Source: Cynocephalus volans | Taxonomy: Eukaryota; Chordata; Mammalia; Dermoptera; Cynocephalidae | DNA: 64,000 nt | Direction of reading: 5' to 3' | Assembly (NCBI RefSeq): GCF_027409185.1 | Contig: NC_084469.1 | Location: 29,564,293-29,628,292 of the forward strand | Shown here: positions 34,206-45,724 of the stretch, piece after piece | Layout of the letters: each line of letters opens with the position of its first letter | How positions within the stretch are numbered: position 1 is the stretch's first letter | Made by a program: the position numbers and the translations under genes | Notes under the pieces: generated by a model | Told to the model about the DNA's origin: nothing | The model's input: only the letters and a program-made list of their open reading frames with translations | Databases searched by the model: none

Positions 34206-35409
34206 TCACTCCTTTTTATGGCCAAGTAATATACCATTGCAGATACACATATACATGTATATATATACATATCTCGCATGTTGCTTATTCATTCATCTCT
34301 TGATGGACATATGAGTTGTTTCCACCTTTTGGCTATTGCAAATAATGCTATTACCTCTGTTTGAGCCCATGCTTTCAATTCTTTTGGGTATATACCTAGG
34401 AGTGAAATTGCTGAATTGTTAATTCTATGCCAAACTGTGTTCTTTTTTTAAAAGTCAAGTTCATTAAGAAATAATTTATATACAGTAAAATTCACTTTTT
34501 CGGTTTATAGTTCTATGAGTTTTTCCCAATACATGTAGTCATGTAACTACCAACACAGTCACAACACAGTATTATTCCCTTTGCCCAAAAGTCCCCTGTT
34601 TTCCTTTGTAGTCCACCCCCTACCTTTACCCCTAGCCCCTGGCAACTACTGACCTGATTTTCGTCCCTAGAATTTTTATTTTTCCAAAATGTCAAACAAA
34701 TGGAACCATTGGAGACTGACTCATTCAGCACAATGTATTCATTGTGAGATTCGTCCAATGCGGTATGTCAATCATTCGCTCCTTTTCCTCACTGAATAGT
34801 ATTCCATTATATGGTTGTACCACATGTATCTATCCATTCAGCAGTTGATGGACATTTGGTTTGTTTCCAGTTTTTGAATTACAAATAATGCTGCTATAAA
34901 CATTTGCATACAGGTCTATATGAAGACATGTGTTTTTCTTTCTCTGGGTAATTACTTAGAAGTAGGATTGTTGGATCATATGGTAAATGTATGTTTAACT
35001 TTTTTAAACTGCTTATTTTCCAAAGTGACTATACCACTTTTGCTTTCCCACTATGAAAGGTCCAGTTGTTCTGTAACATTTGGTATTGTCAATTTATTTA
35101 TTTTTATTTCAGACATTCTAATAGGTGTGTGATGGTTATCTCATTATGGTTTTCATTTGCATAACTTTAATGGCTAATAATGTTGACTTTTTTTTCCGTG
35201 TGCTTACTTGTCATCTTTTTCTCTTATCTGGTGAAATGTCTGTTTATATATTTTTCCCATTTTTGAATTAATTGGGCTGTTTTCATATTATTGAGATGTG
35301 AGAATTTTTTTTTTTATATTCTGAATAAACCTTTATCAGATGTGTGTTTGCAAATATTTTCTTCCAATTTTGTCTTTTCATTTTCTTAACAGTATTTTCC
35401 TTTTCTTTT

Positions 35410-35508
35410 CTTTTCTTTTTTTTGTAGCTGGCTGGTATAAGGTACCAAACCCTTAACCTTGGAGTTACAAAGCTGCACTGTAACCAACTGAGCTAATTGG
35501 CCAGTCCC
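35410..35508 (-). mobile_element. CYN-type SINE, monomer, first of a tandem pair
   Basis: The body ends CCAACTGAGCTAATTGGCCA. L1 text 'cttaacagtatttt' precedes it and reappears only after the second SINE. Confidence 0.88.
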
Positions 35509-35511
35509 TTA

Positions 35512-35622
35512 GTTTTTTGTTGTTTGTCTGTTTGTTTTGGTGGCTGGTTGGTGCAGGAATCCGAACCTTTGACCGTGGTGTTACAACGCCATGTTCTAAC
35601 CAACTGAGCTAACCGGCCAGCC
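35512..35622 (-). mobile_element. CYN-type SINE, monomer, second of a tandem pair
   Basis: The body ends CCAACTGAGCTAACCGGCCA and is followed by AACAGTATCTTTT, matching AACAGTATTTTCC at 35,388 before the first copy. One duplication therefore encloses both. Confidence 0.88.
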
Positions 35623-35801
35623 AACAGTATCTTTTGAAGAATAGAAGTTTTCATTTATTAAGTCTAATTTATCCATTTTTTAAATAGTTAATGCTTTTTG
35701 TGTCTTATTATGAAATTTTTGGCTTATCCTTAAACACAAATATTTTCTCCTATATTTTATTCTAGAAAATTTATAGTTTTAGGTTTAAATTTAGGTCTAT
35801 G

Positions 35802-35897
35802 GGCTGACTGGTTAGCTCAGCTGGTTAGAGCACAACCTTACAACACCAAGGCAATGGATTCAGATGTCTGCTCCAGCCAGCCGCCAATAAAATAAAG
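35802..35897 (+). mobile_element. CYN-type SINE, monomer, with target-site duplication
   Basis: TAAATTTAGGTCTATG at 35786-35801 and 35898-35913 is perfect. The A box TGGTTAGCTCAGCTGGTTAG is close to tRNA-Ile. Confidence 0.95.
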
Positions 35898-36129
35898 TAA
35901 ATTTAGGTCTATGATTCATTTCAAGTTTATTCTTGTATAAGGTGCAAGGTATGGGTCAATGTTCATTTTTTTCAATGTTCATTTTTTTTGCATATTGATA
36001 CCCAATCGTGCTAGCACCATTTGTTGAAACCAACTTGTTCTTAACTTAATTGCCATATTATGCTGTACAGTATATATTAGTTCTCTTCCTCATTTGTACC
36101 AAAGTCTGGTGAGACTTGGGGATATACAG

Positions 36130-36340
36130 GTGACACACTTGGCTCTTCTTTACTGTTTGCAAAGAACTTTTGATTACATAATCTCATTTGACCCTCAGTC
36201 AGCCCTATGAGGTAGAAAGAAAATATTATTACCCTCACTTTACAGATGAAGAGACCGAGAAAAGCTAGGTGCTTTACCCAAGATGACAAAGCATTTGGTG
36301 AGAGCATCTGGAATCAAACCCATGTCCTCTGCCGTCAGTG
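36130..36340 (-). mobile_element. MIR SINE
   Basis: Antisense MIR: 'cctcactttacagatgaagagaccgag' and 'aagcatttggtgagagcatctggaatcaaaccc'. Confidence 0.85.
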
Positions 36341-36344
36341 CTAT

Positions 36345-38365
36345 TTTCAATACATTACTGACCTTCAATAAACACTGAGCTGCCTTTTCAAAGATCCAAG
36401 TTATTCCTACAAATGGGCCCAGTACTTGGGAGCACTAGAAACAAAAATCAGTACTCACTAGTTAATCTTGAGTTTACTGGACCTTGAAAACTGGAAAGGT
36501 TCACCAATTTGGTGCAGCTGGAATCCTAAAGGATGGTCATTTACCCATGATAAGTGGTCACATGTGTCCAGTCTGCTATGTGAACTGGCCATGGTCATGC
36601 AAACTTCATTTTATAAAAATGTAATTGGAAATCTTTCCTTTAGAATATTGTTGAAATTCAACAAGAAACACAATATGTTACTGCATAGTCCAAACATCAG
36701 AGCAATAAACTGATTTGGTTTACGTTTTGGGTCATTTCCCCAGCACACTTGCCACCCCCCCCTCGCCCCCCATTTCTCTGAGAAGCATATCCACATATCA
36801 CATCATTGAAGTGGGCTCTTAAGAGCCGGTTTGCTCTGCCTCCCTGGCAATGGCTGTTTGAATCAGAGATGGACATGTCACCCAGGTTGATCATTATTAG
36901 ACTGTTTCTTTGGAGATTTTAGGACTGGACTGACAAACAGCTAATCAGTCTGCAGGTGGCTGTGATTTTAACATGTGAACTGGGGGCTACAAAACAGTAA
37001 TATTCTGCCTGTCAAGTGGATCAGGGGAGAAAAAAAAAGCGGATATGCAGAGAGAAAAGAAATGAAGCAGGGAGGGAGAAGTAGGGACTCAAGATTGCTT
37101 TGCTGTTCCTGGTTTCAGACCCTTTCGGTGGCCTCCCTGCATACCCATCCTTTGGTGCTATGAAAGCCTTTCAAATTTGTCCCCTTTTATAAGCTTACTC
37201 AAGTGAGTTTCTGTTCTTTACAACCAAAGAGTCCTACCTAACACAATAGGAATAAATTGAATTATCACAGAGTAGAAAGACATGGCTCAAACCTGGCCCA
37301 CAGGGATTTAAAAACAAAACTGACTTTTTGGACAATGGGTACATACTATGAGTAGAAGACAGAATCCTCCCCTCTTTCATTCTTTATAAAGTAAATTGCA
37401 TGAAGGGTTTAGGCCAGCTGAGTGAACATCAGCTTGCATGATGCAAACAAGGCAGAGGATTTTCCAGGTTAAACTATCATTTGTTTCCAGCTGGGAAGGA
37501 GCAGGGAGTAGAAGGAGAGAGACAAACTGGGGAGGAAGAAAAGCTATGGAGGAGGGGAGGGAAAAAATGGCATGGTGTGGTGCCCAGAAAAATTTTCTAC
37601 ATTCACTTTTGGAGACTCCTTTACCTTTGAATGAAAAATGCTGATCAATTGCCAGGTATTATTTTGTAAATTAAATACTGTCCATAAAATCAGCCTTCTT
37701 TCCAGCCATTTCTCTGATGCCGCCCATGAGAACTCCTGACTCTCTTTACAAGCAAAATTAAATACTGTGGCCTTGTGTTCTCCCCCTTGCCCAGAGTTTC
37801 AGTTTCTTTGCCATGTTCCTGCCTTTGCCGTTAGCTGCAATGAGCAGAATGAAAGATGCACAGAGGCGGGTGGGACAATGGAACTGATTCATGGCTTGGG
37901 AAAACAGGCAATTGTCGCAGAGCAAACACTGGCCCTCCTTTTTGCTGAGGACACTGCAATGTTTAGCTGAAAGCATCTTGTTTAGATTCTTCCAACCACT
38001 GGTTAAGCATCTAAATGAGAGAAGCAATATGGGCCTCCCAGGACCCCTAGGGGCACGTAAAACAATCCTGATAGACCCTGGCAAAGCTTGTGATCTTTGT
38101 AAACAAGCAGAGAGGTTATTCAAACAGCTGTTAACTTCATTAAGAAGCCTCATTTTAAGGTCCCAGAACAGGCATTTCTTTTTATTCCAGGATTATCTCT
38201 GAGTTTTATATTTGCATCCATTCCTGGTAGTTCAGCTTGGATGTCAGGTGTTATGTTTACATTTGGGTTGGTGTTTTGGCATGGGCTTCAAAAAGAATTT
38301 ACCTTTAGAACAAACTAAATTTGACCAAACTAAATTTGATGAGAATTTAGTACTATTTTATATGG
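36345..38365. other. Low-repeat intergenic stretch; possible regulatory DNA
   Basis: About 2 kb nearly free of recognised repeats, except a possible LTR tail near 37,170-37,250 ('cttactcaagtgagtttctgttctttacaacc'). Overlapping frames on both strands at 37,758-38,202 (103-131 codons) have no domain, and the plus and minus frames overlap, so I do not call a gene. Confidence 0.4.
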
Positions 38366-38369
38366 ATAT

Positions 38370-38740
38370 TTTATTGGTACCATATTGTACAATCTGATTT
38401 TTGACCTTTTTCATTGAACACTGTGAAATGAAAATATTGATTTGTCAACCAATTTTAATCTATGACTTCTAGAAGATGTGTAGTGTTCAACTGCATGAAT
38501 GAACCATCATTTACCTAACTAGTTCCTGGTTGTTGGATGATTAGGTTGTTTTAGATTTTTCATTGCCATAAATCATACTTTCAGTAAAAATTATTGTAGA
38601 TAAATCTTTGCATACTTCCTAATTTTCCTAGCAAAAAAATTCTGGATTTTCGATTGCTGGCTCAGAAGAGATGCATCCTAGTAATGTTTTTGACTCGTAC
38701 TGAGAAAACGCCCTCTGTAGTACAATTTGTAGTTTCTCCA
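38370..38740 (-). mobile_element. LINE1: L1 3' remnant (antisense)
   Basis: 'tggttgttggatgattaggttgttttagatttttcattgcc' followed by 'taaatctttgcatacttcc' is an antisense L1M end. Confidence 0.6.
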
Positions 38741-38917
38741 AGTGTGAAATGCTTTCCTTCATGCACACATGGCTCTCTAGTCTAACTTTATTTAGTTAAT
38801 TTTCTTTTCTTTTTTAGTTAATTTTCTTGAGTTTTCTAAGTAATTGATTATATAATCTACAAATAAGAACCTTCGTTTTTTGTTTCTTCTACTAGATGGG
38901 CAAAAGTTGCAAGAATA

Positions 38918-39026
38918 TGGCTGGCTGGTTGGCTCTGTTGGTTAGAGCACAGTGTTATAACACCAAGATCAAAGGGTTTAGATCACAGCATAGACCAGCC
39001 ACCATAAAAAAAATTTTTTTTAAAAA
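38918..39026 (+). mobile_element. CYN-type SINE, monomer
   Basis: GGCTGGCTGGTTGGCTCTGT to GACCAGCCACC and A/T-rich tail. GCAAGAATAT / GCAAGAATTT flanks. Confidence 0.88.
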
Positions 39027-39745
39027 GCAAGAATTTATATTTCAGTGCTGGTAAGAATGTGGGTAAATGGATGTTCACAGGCCCTATGAATGTAAATCTG
39101 TAAGTAATTTTAGAGGATAACTTGAGATTATTTGTGAAAAATTTTAAATTGCATATCCTTTGGCTCAGCAATTTTACTTCTAAAAGATTATTTTTCACAA
39201 GTGAGCAAAGATAGATGGATAAAGGTATTCATTGAAGCACCTTTTTTTTTAATAGCAAAAAAAATTAAAACAGTTTTAAATTCTTCAGTAGGAAATGGTT
39301 AAGTAAATTATGGTACATTCATGCTACGAAACACTGTGCATCCGTTGAAGAGAATAAGGTAGGCCGGCAGGTTAGTTGGTTAGAGTGCAGCCTTATAACA
39401 CCAAGATCACAGGTTCAGATTCCCGAACCAGCCAGCCAACAAACAAAACAAACAAACATGACTAGAGAATAAGGTAGATCCTTAGTATCAACCTGGAAAT
39501 TGATCCATGCTATTCTGTTGAAAAATATGTTGCAGGATAATGGTATATTATGATCCCAGTTTTATTAATGAAAATCCAAGTATATATACTCAGATGTACA
39601 TATGCCTGAATATGCATAGAAAAGGTATAAAAAAGGCATACTGACTGTTGGAGGACTGTGTAATGATCTCTGAGAAATGGAATTAATAGGATAATAGGAA
39701 ATTCTTACTTTTTACTTTATACATTGTTTTGATCTTTAATGAACG
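39027..39745 (+). mobile_element. LINE1: L1 LINE 3' region, degenerate
   Basis: 'tcctttggctcagcaattttacttctaaaag', 'taggaaatggttaagtaaattatggtacattcatg' and 'ggataatggtatattatgatcccag' are sense L1M 3' text. Confidence 0.8.
39363..39463 (+). mobile_element. CYN-type SINE, monomer, with target-site duplication
   Basis: AGAGAATAAGGTAG at 39349-39362 and 39464-39477. The tail is (AAAC)n. Confidence 0.94.
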
Positions 39746-39829
39746 TTCATTCCTCTAAAAAAAGAGGAAAATGTCTCCTCCTTTCCAGTTTTTATACCTT
39801 TTATTTACTTTTCTTATCTTATTGCATTA

Positions 39830-40310
39830 ACTTAGAATTTTGAGAACAATTTAAGTAAGAGTAGCAGTGGATGGTATCTTTGTCTTATTCCTTGACTTTA
39901 ATAGTAATACTTTCAGTATTTTGCAATTAATATTGGCTGTTGGTTTCTGATATTCTTTATGAAAGTAAGAAAGTACCTTGCTATTCTTTTTTTTTTTTTT
40001 TTTTTTTCTTTGATGTTGGCCAGCATGGGGATCTGAACCCTTGACCTTGGTGTTATTAGCACCATGTTCTCTCAAGCAAGCCAACTGGTCAGCTATGTAT
40101 TCTTATTTAATTAGGAGATTTTTAACAGGTAAGTTACTGAATTTTATTAAAGGCTTTTTTGTCATCCATCAGGATGATCATATAGTTTTTCTCCTTAGTT
40201 CAGTTATTGTGATGAATTACATTAACACATTTTCAAATATGAACAATCCTAACATCCTTAGAATAAATCATTCTTGGTTATAGTATTACTATTTCAATAC
40301 ACTTCCTAGA
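39830..40310 (-). mobile_element. LINE1: L1 ORF2 fragment (antisense)
   Basis: 'gtatctttgtcttattcctgactt'-type text and 'aacaatcctaacatccttagaataaatcattcttggt' are antisense reverse-transcriptase-region L1 sequence. Split by a CYN SINE. Confidence 0.72.
39987..40094 (-). mobile_element. CYN-type SINE, monomer with dimer-like end
   Basis: A T-run of about 20 and 'ggccagcatggggatctgaac' to 'ctctcaagcaagccaactgg'. Confidence 0.85.
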
Positions 40311-40319
40311 TTTGATGTG

Positions 40320-41110
40320 CTAATATTTTATTTTAATTTTTTTTGTGGTAAAAAACACGTAACAAAAATTTACCATCTTAATAATTTTCAAGTGCATAGT
40401 TCAGTAGTAAGTATATTCAAGTTGTTGTGAAACAGATCTTCAGAAATTTTCCATCTTACAAAACTGAAACTATACACATTAAAAAACTCCATTTTCCTTC
40501 TCCCTGCAGTTCCTGATAACCACCATTTGATTTTCTGATTCTATAAGTTTGACTGCTTTATATACCTCATATAAGTGGAATCATACAATATTTGCCTTTT
40601 TTTTTTTTTTTTTTGGCAGCTGGCCGGTACAGGGATTGAACCCTGGAACTTGGTATTATTAGCACTACACTCTAAACAACTGAGCTAACTAGCCACCCTT
40701 ATTTGTCTTTTTGAAATTGGCTTATTTCACTTAACATAATGTCCTCAAGTTTTATTTATGTTGTAGCATGTGACTGGATTTCTTTCCTTTTTAAGGCTGA
40801 ATAGTATGTCATTTTATGTATACACTATGTTTTGTTTATCCGTTTGTACTTTGACGGACATTTGGATTGCTTCCACCTCTTGGCTATTGTGAATAGTGCT
40901 GCTATGAACATAGGTGTGAAAATATTTCTTTGAGACCCTGTTTTCAATTCTTTTGGATATATACCTAGAAGTGGGAATGCTGGGTCATATGGAAATTATA
41001 TTTTTAATTTTTTGAGGAACTATCAAACTTGTACCGTTTTCCATAATGATCGCACCGTTTTACAATCCCATCAACAGTGCACAAGTGTTTCAATTTCTCC
41101 TTGTTTATTT
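40320..41110 (-). mobile_element. LINE1: L1 LINE 3' end (antisense)
   Basis: 'tttttttgtggtaaaaaacacgtaacaaaaatttaccatctt' starts it. It contains 'ggattgcttccacctcttggctattgtgaatagtgctg' and ends near 'acaatcccatcaacagtgcac'. It resembles the antisense copy at 3.7-4.6 kb. Confidence 0.87.
40598..40698 (-). mobile_element. CYN-type SINE, monomer
   Basis: TATTTGCCTTTTT and TTATTTGTCTTTTT flank it. The L1 text continues unbroken across. Confidence 0.9.
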
Positions 41111-41114
41111 GCTC

Positions 41115-41985
41115 CTTGGTTATACTAACATTATCGATCTGTTTCCCTACTTCCACCCCCAAATATGGGTCAAGATTCTTTCAATTGCAAGTCAAATTCA
41201 AACTAACTTGAGGAAAAAAAAAAAAAGAGGGAGGAGGATTTAGTGGCTCATATTCCTAAATCTTAAAAGCGGAAAGGGTGGAAATAGCTTCAGGTATGAC
41301 TGAATCCAGGGTATAGAACCCATCAGACTCTTTCTTCTCTTTGTTTCTTATCTCTGCTGTTTTTCCTATGTGGGTGTCATGTTCTAATATTGGCAGTTGT
41401 CATGGGCTGGAGCCACAAGCAGCTCTGGCCTCAATCGGCACAGAAAGCAAATGAATACATTCTCCTTGTAACGAAATTCGGATCACATGGAAGTTTAAAA
41501 GTACATAGTGTAAATTCCCTCTCACAGCATCAGAGTTGCACAAATCCAGGGGGTGCCTTTCACCACAGTCTGTCTGAAAGGCTGTGCACACTCCCTAGAG
41601 AAAACTGTGTATTTATGTACCAAGGAAATTATGTTTTTGCTTGCACAAACAGCCCCCAAATTTTACCATATGTGTTAGAGACAGTCTCTCTTTTGGGTTG
41701 TCAGTTAAAGGGGATGAACATGCATGACCCTCACTAGGCCAATCAAGTCTCTCTCCCTGTAATTTGAATATTGAGTTGAAAAATTAAAAAACCTGTTGGA
41801 GTTTGTTATTCCAACAACCATACTATGAAAAGTCTACCATTGGTTGCTTCTCTCCAGCTCCCCAGGGCTGCATGATTCCTATCCTGAAACCTGATTTCAT
41901 ACATTTTTCTTTAGTTCTCTGAGGGGCCCCTAATCATTCATTAAACTTTCTGTTGTTTTGTTTTTCTTAAACTACTCAGTCAGAT
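41115..41985. other. Unassigned stretch; possible LTR-like repeat
   Basis: A 115-codon frame at 41,390-41,737 has no domain I recognise. The right part ('cattaaactttctgttgttttg') looks LTR-like, but I cannot name it. Confidence 0.3.
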
Positions 41986-42344
41986 TGTGTTGCTTGCCAC
42001 GAAAGAACCTGGACACACAAAACTATGTGTATGTATATATATTTTTTTGTTTTTGTTTTGCCATAAATGGGATTGTACTATATTGGTTTGCAATTTGATT
42101 TTTTTCACTTAACTATATGTCTTGAGGATTTCTTCATATCAATACATATGTTGATCTACTTCATCTTCCAGACCTCTTTATGAGCTCTCTATATGTGATT
42201 CATGTGTGTATATACATATATAAAGAATGATTCTATACATATGATTTGGAGTGGGGTGTCTCTATACATATGGTTACCTCCGTTTTAATTTTGATAATAT
42301 TACTTATCTTTCTATACTTATATATGGACCTAAGTTATAAGTGG

Positions 42345-42347
<3 letters not shown>

Positions 42348-42399
<52 letters not shown>
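42348..42399. repeat. (GT)n microsatellite
   Basis: About 26 GT units with one TTT interruption. Confidence 0.95.
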
Positions 42400-42404
42400 A
42401 TAGG

Positions 42405-42443
42405 GTGGATATATAGGGATCCAAACCCTTGACCTTGGTGTTA
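42405..42443 (-). mobile_element. CYN-type SINE scrap
   Basis: 'atatatagggatccaaaccc' and 'ttgaccttggtgttaa' are part of a CYN unit. Both ends are missing. Confidence 0.6.
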
Positions 42444-42739
42444 AACCTAAATTGTAAGTTTTAAGGTTGTCTGGATATAAATTAATCTTCCTTAATGGTG
42501 GATATTTAGGTTGTTCCCCCCCCTTTTTTTGGATATTATAAGAAAAAATACAGCAATGAACATAATTGTATCTACACATATTTGTGCCTTTGTCCAATTT
42601 TTTTTATTAGGATAAATGCCCCAAAATGGCCCTGCCCATTCACAAGTTTATATATTAAACATTTTAAATTAATTAATTTTTAATTAATATATAAGCACAT
42701 GGCAAAAAGTTCAAAGAAAAGAAAAAGGTTTAGAGTATT

Positions 42740-45070
42740 AAGTGGAGTCTAAACCAACAATGCAAGTTTGGTTTAACATTCAAAAATCAATCAATGTAAT
42801 TCACCTCATTAACAGAACAAAGGAGAAAAGTCCTTGAAATGATCAACTCAAGAGATTGAAAAAAAAGAATGGAACAAAATTCAAAACCATTTATGACAAA
42901 AAAAAAAAAAACTTCAGCAAACTATGAAGGGAAGGGAACTTTTTAAATCTGATACAGGTCATCTAAAACAAACCTAGGCTGACATTTTACTAAATCATGA
43001 ACCCTTTTCCCCTAAGATTGCAAACAAAGCAAGGATGTCTGTTTTCACCTCTTCTAGTCTACGTTGTTCTGGAAATCCTACCCAGTGTAATAAAGCAAGA
43101 AAAAAAAAGGTATAATGATTGGAACAGAAGTAAAACTGTTGTTATTTGCAGATGACATGATTATGCATGTAGAGAACTCTATAATATCTGCCCCAAAAAG
43201 TCCTCTACAAGTAATAAGTGAATTTAGCAAGGTCACAAAATATACACAAATCAATTATATTTCTATATACTAGCAGTAAACAATTGGAAAAAAAACAGGG
43301 GTGTGAAGCAACCTTAATAAGAAAAGACTGGGGAGAAGATATAACAACCACGATTATTTGAAGTTGATACAACAAGCAAACAGAAAGGACATTGTTGGGA
43401 GGGGGAGGGAGAAGGGAGGGAGGTTTTGGTGATGGGGAGCAATAATCAGCTACAATGTATATCGACAAAATAAAATTTAAAAAAAAAAAAAAAAAAAAAG
43501 AAAAGACTGTCCCAACTTCCATTTCTGGGAAGATGGAGTAGATGTACTTTCCCCTATTGCTCCTTCTAAGTACAACTAAACCCCCTGAACATTACATATA
43601 TAAAACAAACACGAGAAGCATAGATCAATGGGACAGAATAGGGAACCCAGAAATAGACCCATACAAATATGCACATCTGATTTTTGACAAAGATGTAAAA
43701 AGCAATTCAGTGGAGAAAAAAAATAGTCTTTTCAACAATTGGTGCTGGAGTACCTGGACATCCATAGAAACAAAAACAAAAAAAAAGGAACTTCCTCCTA
43801 AGTCTCACACCTTATACAAAAATTAACTCAAAATAGATCACAAATTTACTAGTAAAATGTAAAATTATAGTACTATTAGAAAAAAAACATAGAAGAAAAT
43901 CTTCAGGATCTGAGGCTAGTGGAAGCCTTAGCCTTGACAGCAAACATGCAGTTCATAAAAGGAAAGATTCATAAATTGGACTTCATCAAAATTTGAAACT
44001 TTTGCTCTGTGAAAGATCCTATTAAGAGCATGAAATGACAATTGCATACTGTGAAAAAATACTTGCAAATGACATATCCACAAAGGACTAGTACTTAGAA
44101 TACATAAAGAACTCAAAATGCAACAGTAAAAAAAAAAACAACAAGCTAATTAGAAATCAGGCAAAAACATAAAGACCATTTTACTGAAGAGGATATACAG
44201 ATAGCAAATAAGCAGATGAAAAGATGTTGAACATCATTAGTCCTTAGATATTTGCAGATTAAAACCACAATGAGCTATCATCACAAACCTATAAGAATGG
44301 CTAAAATAAAAACTAGTGACAGCACCAAACACTGACAAGGATTTGGGAAAACTGGATAGCTCATACATTGATAGCAGGAATGTAAAATAGTACAGCCACT
44401 ATGGAAAACTGTCTGACAGTTTCTTATAAAACTAAATATGAAACTACCACATGACCCAGCAATTGCACTCCTAGACATTTATTCCAGAGAAATGAAAACT
44501 TATGTTCACACAAAAACATGTACACAAATGTTCATAGCAGCTTTATTTGTAGTTGCACCAAACTGGAAATAACCAGATGTCCTTCAACAGGTGAATTGCT
44601 AAACAAATTCCATCCCATGGAGTAGTACTCAGCAGAAAAAAGTAATGAACTACTGAATACACACAGTAACCTGAATCAATCATCAGAGAATTATGCTGAG
44701 TGAAGAAAAGCCAATTCCAAAAGGATTGGCTTACATGCTATTTGATTCTTTTTATACAGCATTCATAAATTGATAACGTTTAAGAAATGAAGAACAGATT
44801 ATTGGTTGTCAGTGGCTACAAAGGGGGTGCAGTGGGAGGGAAGTAGGTGTGGTTATAAAAGGGCAACATAAGGAATCTTTGTATTGAAAATGTTCTGTAT
44901 CTTAACTGTATCAATGTTAATATCCTGGTTGTGATATTGTACTATAGTTTTGCAAGATGATACCATTGGGGCAGAGTATAAGGGATTTCTCTGTATTCGT
45001 TCTTACAAATGTATGTGAATTTACAATTATCTCAAAATAAAGAGTTTAATTAAAAAATTTAAAAAATAAA
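42740..45070 (+). mobile_element. LINE1: L1 LINE (L1MA-like), ORF2 reverse transcriptase to 3' end, internally deleted
   Basis: The first part holds reverse-transcriptase text, including the catalytic FADD site: 'ttatttgcagatgacatgatt' at about 43,143, which translates to LFADDMI. After a young L1 insertion and an internal deletion it continues in the ORF2 C-terminus: a frame at 43,542-43,826 contains IGNPEIDPYKYAHLIFDKD and SLFNNWCWSTWTS. Text then follows the family to its end ('gttgtgatattgtactatagttttgcaagatg', 'acaattatctcaaaataaagagttt') and an A-rich tail. It is the longest L1 here, but it has many stops. Confidence 0.9.
43331..43497 (+). mobile_element. LINE1: Young 5'-truncated L1 3' UTR fragment with target-site duplication
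   Basis: About 167 bp with a G-rich tract (GGGAGGGGGAGGGAGAAGGG), then 'gctacaatgtatatcgaca', AATAAA-like signal and an A-run of about 20. AAGAAAAGACTG is repeated perfectly at 43319-43330 and 43498-43509, and the older L1 text joins across it. Likely a recently active colugo L1 lineage. Confidence 0.93.
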
Positions 45071-45099
45071 AAAGGTCTGTTCTATCCAAAATGCCAACA

Positions 45100-45440
45100 G
45101 TGGCACTGTGAGAAACACTAATACAATGGGCCATTTAGCCACCATTAAAAGAAGATGCTTTTAAAGACTATTTAATGACAAGGGAAGTATTTATTTTTAA
45201 CCTCAAGTTAAAAAATAATAGTCTTCAAAACTGCATTTAAACTAAGATCCTAATATTGTGAAAAATACCTATTTACATATATGTAAAAAAAATTGAAAAC
45301 AGGCATAATTTTTAAACTGTGGCTATATCTGAGTTATAGTATTACTGGTGATTTTCATTTTCTTTTTCATACTTTCTTAATTCTCCAGTTTTTTTTGCTA
45401 CTAGAATAAGTAATACGTAAATGAAATTAACAAAACTAGT
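45100..45440 (+). mobile_element. LINE1: L1 3' remnant
   Basis: 'gggccatttagccaccattaaaagaagatgc' through 'ggctatatctgagttatagtattactggtgatttt' is sense L1M 3' text. Confidence 0.6.
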
Positions 45441-45639
45441 GAGAGGGAAGAGCCTCACAAATAAGCAGGCTGTGGTTTGTGGGACATAAGGGCCTTCCCT
45501 CCTAAATGATCTCCCATCCAGCCTGTCAGAGTGCTTCCACTAACCTGTTTGCAGTCCTGGAAGATGCACAGGTGTTTAAAACAAACACCAATTTTACAAG
45601 GAAGGAGTTTGGAACAAAATTTTACATACTTTTGCAGCT

Positions 45640-45722
45640 CACTGGTTAGCTTGGTTGGTTAGCTTGACACCAAGATCAAGGGTTTGGATACCTGTACAGG
45701 CCAGCCACCAAAAAAAAAAAGA
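45640..45722 (+). mobile_element. CYN-type SINE, monomer, diverged
   Basis: CACTGGTTAGCTTGGTTGGT, a small internal deletion, then GGCCAGCCACC and an A-run. Confidence 0.83.
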
Positions 45723-45724
45723 AC

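Larger units (their letters stand above)
33385..34435 (-). mobile_element. LINE1: L1 LINE 3' region (antisense), interrupted
   Basis: The left piece is 'tgtggtaaaatgtatgtaacagaaaatttaccatttt'. After the MaLR LTR it resumes 'gtacaattgagtggcagcgaatttattcacaatg' and runs to 'ttttgggtatatacctaggagtgaaattgc'. It is the antisense of an L1M 3' end, carrying an LTR and a CYN SINE. Confidence 0.85.
34440..36028 (-). mobile_element. LINE1: Second antisense L1 LINE, with three CYN insertions
   Basis: A fresh L1 3' end starts ('taatttatatacagtaaaattcactttttcgg') and reads on through 'tttccagtttttgaattacaaataatgctgctataaac'. It then goes upstream into ORF2 antisense ('gataagggtgcaaggtatgggtcaatgttc' type text near 35,940). 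The orientation matches the neighbouring copy. Confidence 0.82.
42000..42640 (-). mobile_element. LINE1: L1 3' remnant (antisense), decayed
   Basis: 'tcacttaactatatgtcttgaggatttcttcatatc' and 'cagcaatgaacataattgtatctacac' are antisense L1 phrases. Interrupted by a GT microsatellite and a SINE scrap. Confidence 0.5.

Noticed and set aside
37758-38202. Overlapping 131-codon minus and 103-codon plus frames
   Set aside because: Neither has a domain, splice signals or codon pattern; they are antisense to each other and likely chance.
41390-41737. 115-codon plus-strand frame as a gene
   Set aside because: No start context, domain or splice signal; it lies in unclassified, probably repeat-derived DNA.
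43542-43826. 94-codon frame with clear protein similarity
   Set aside because: The similarity is to the L1 ORF2 C-terminus; it is part of a dead L1, not a host gene.
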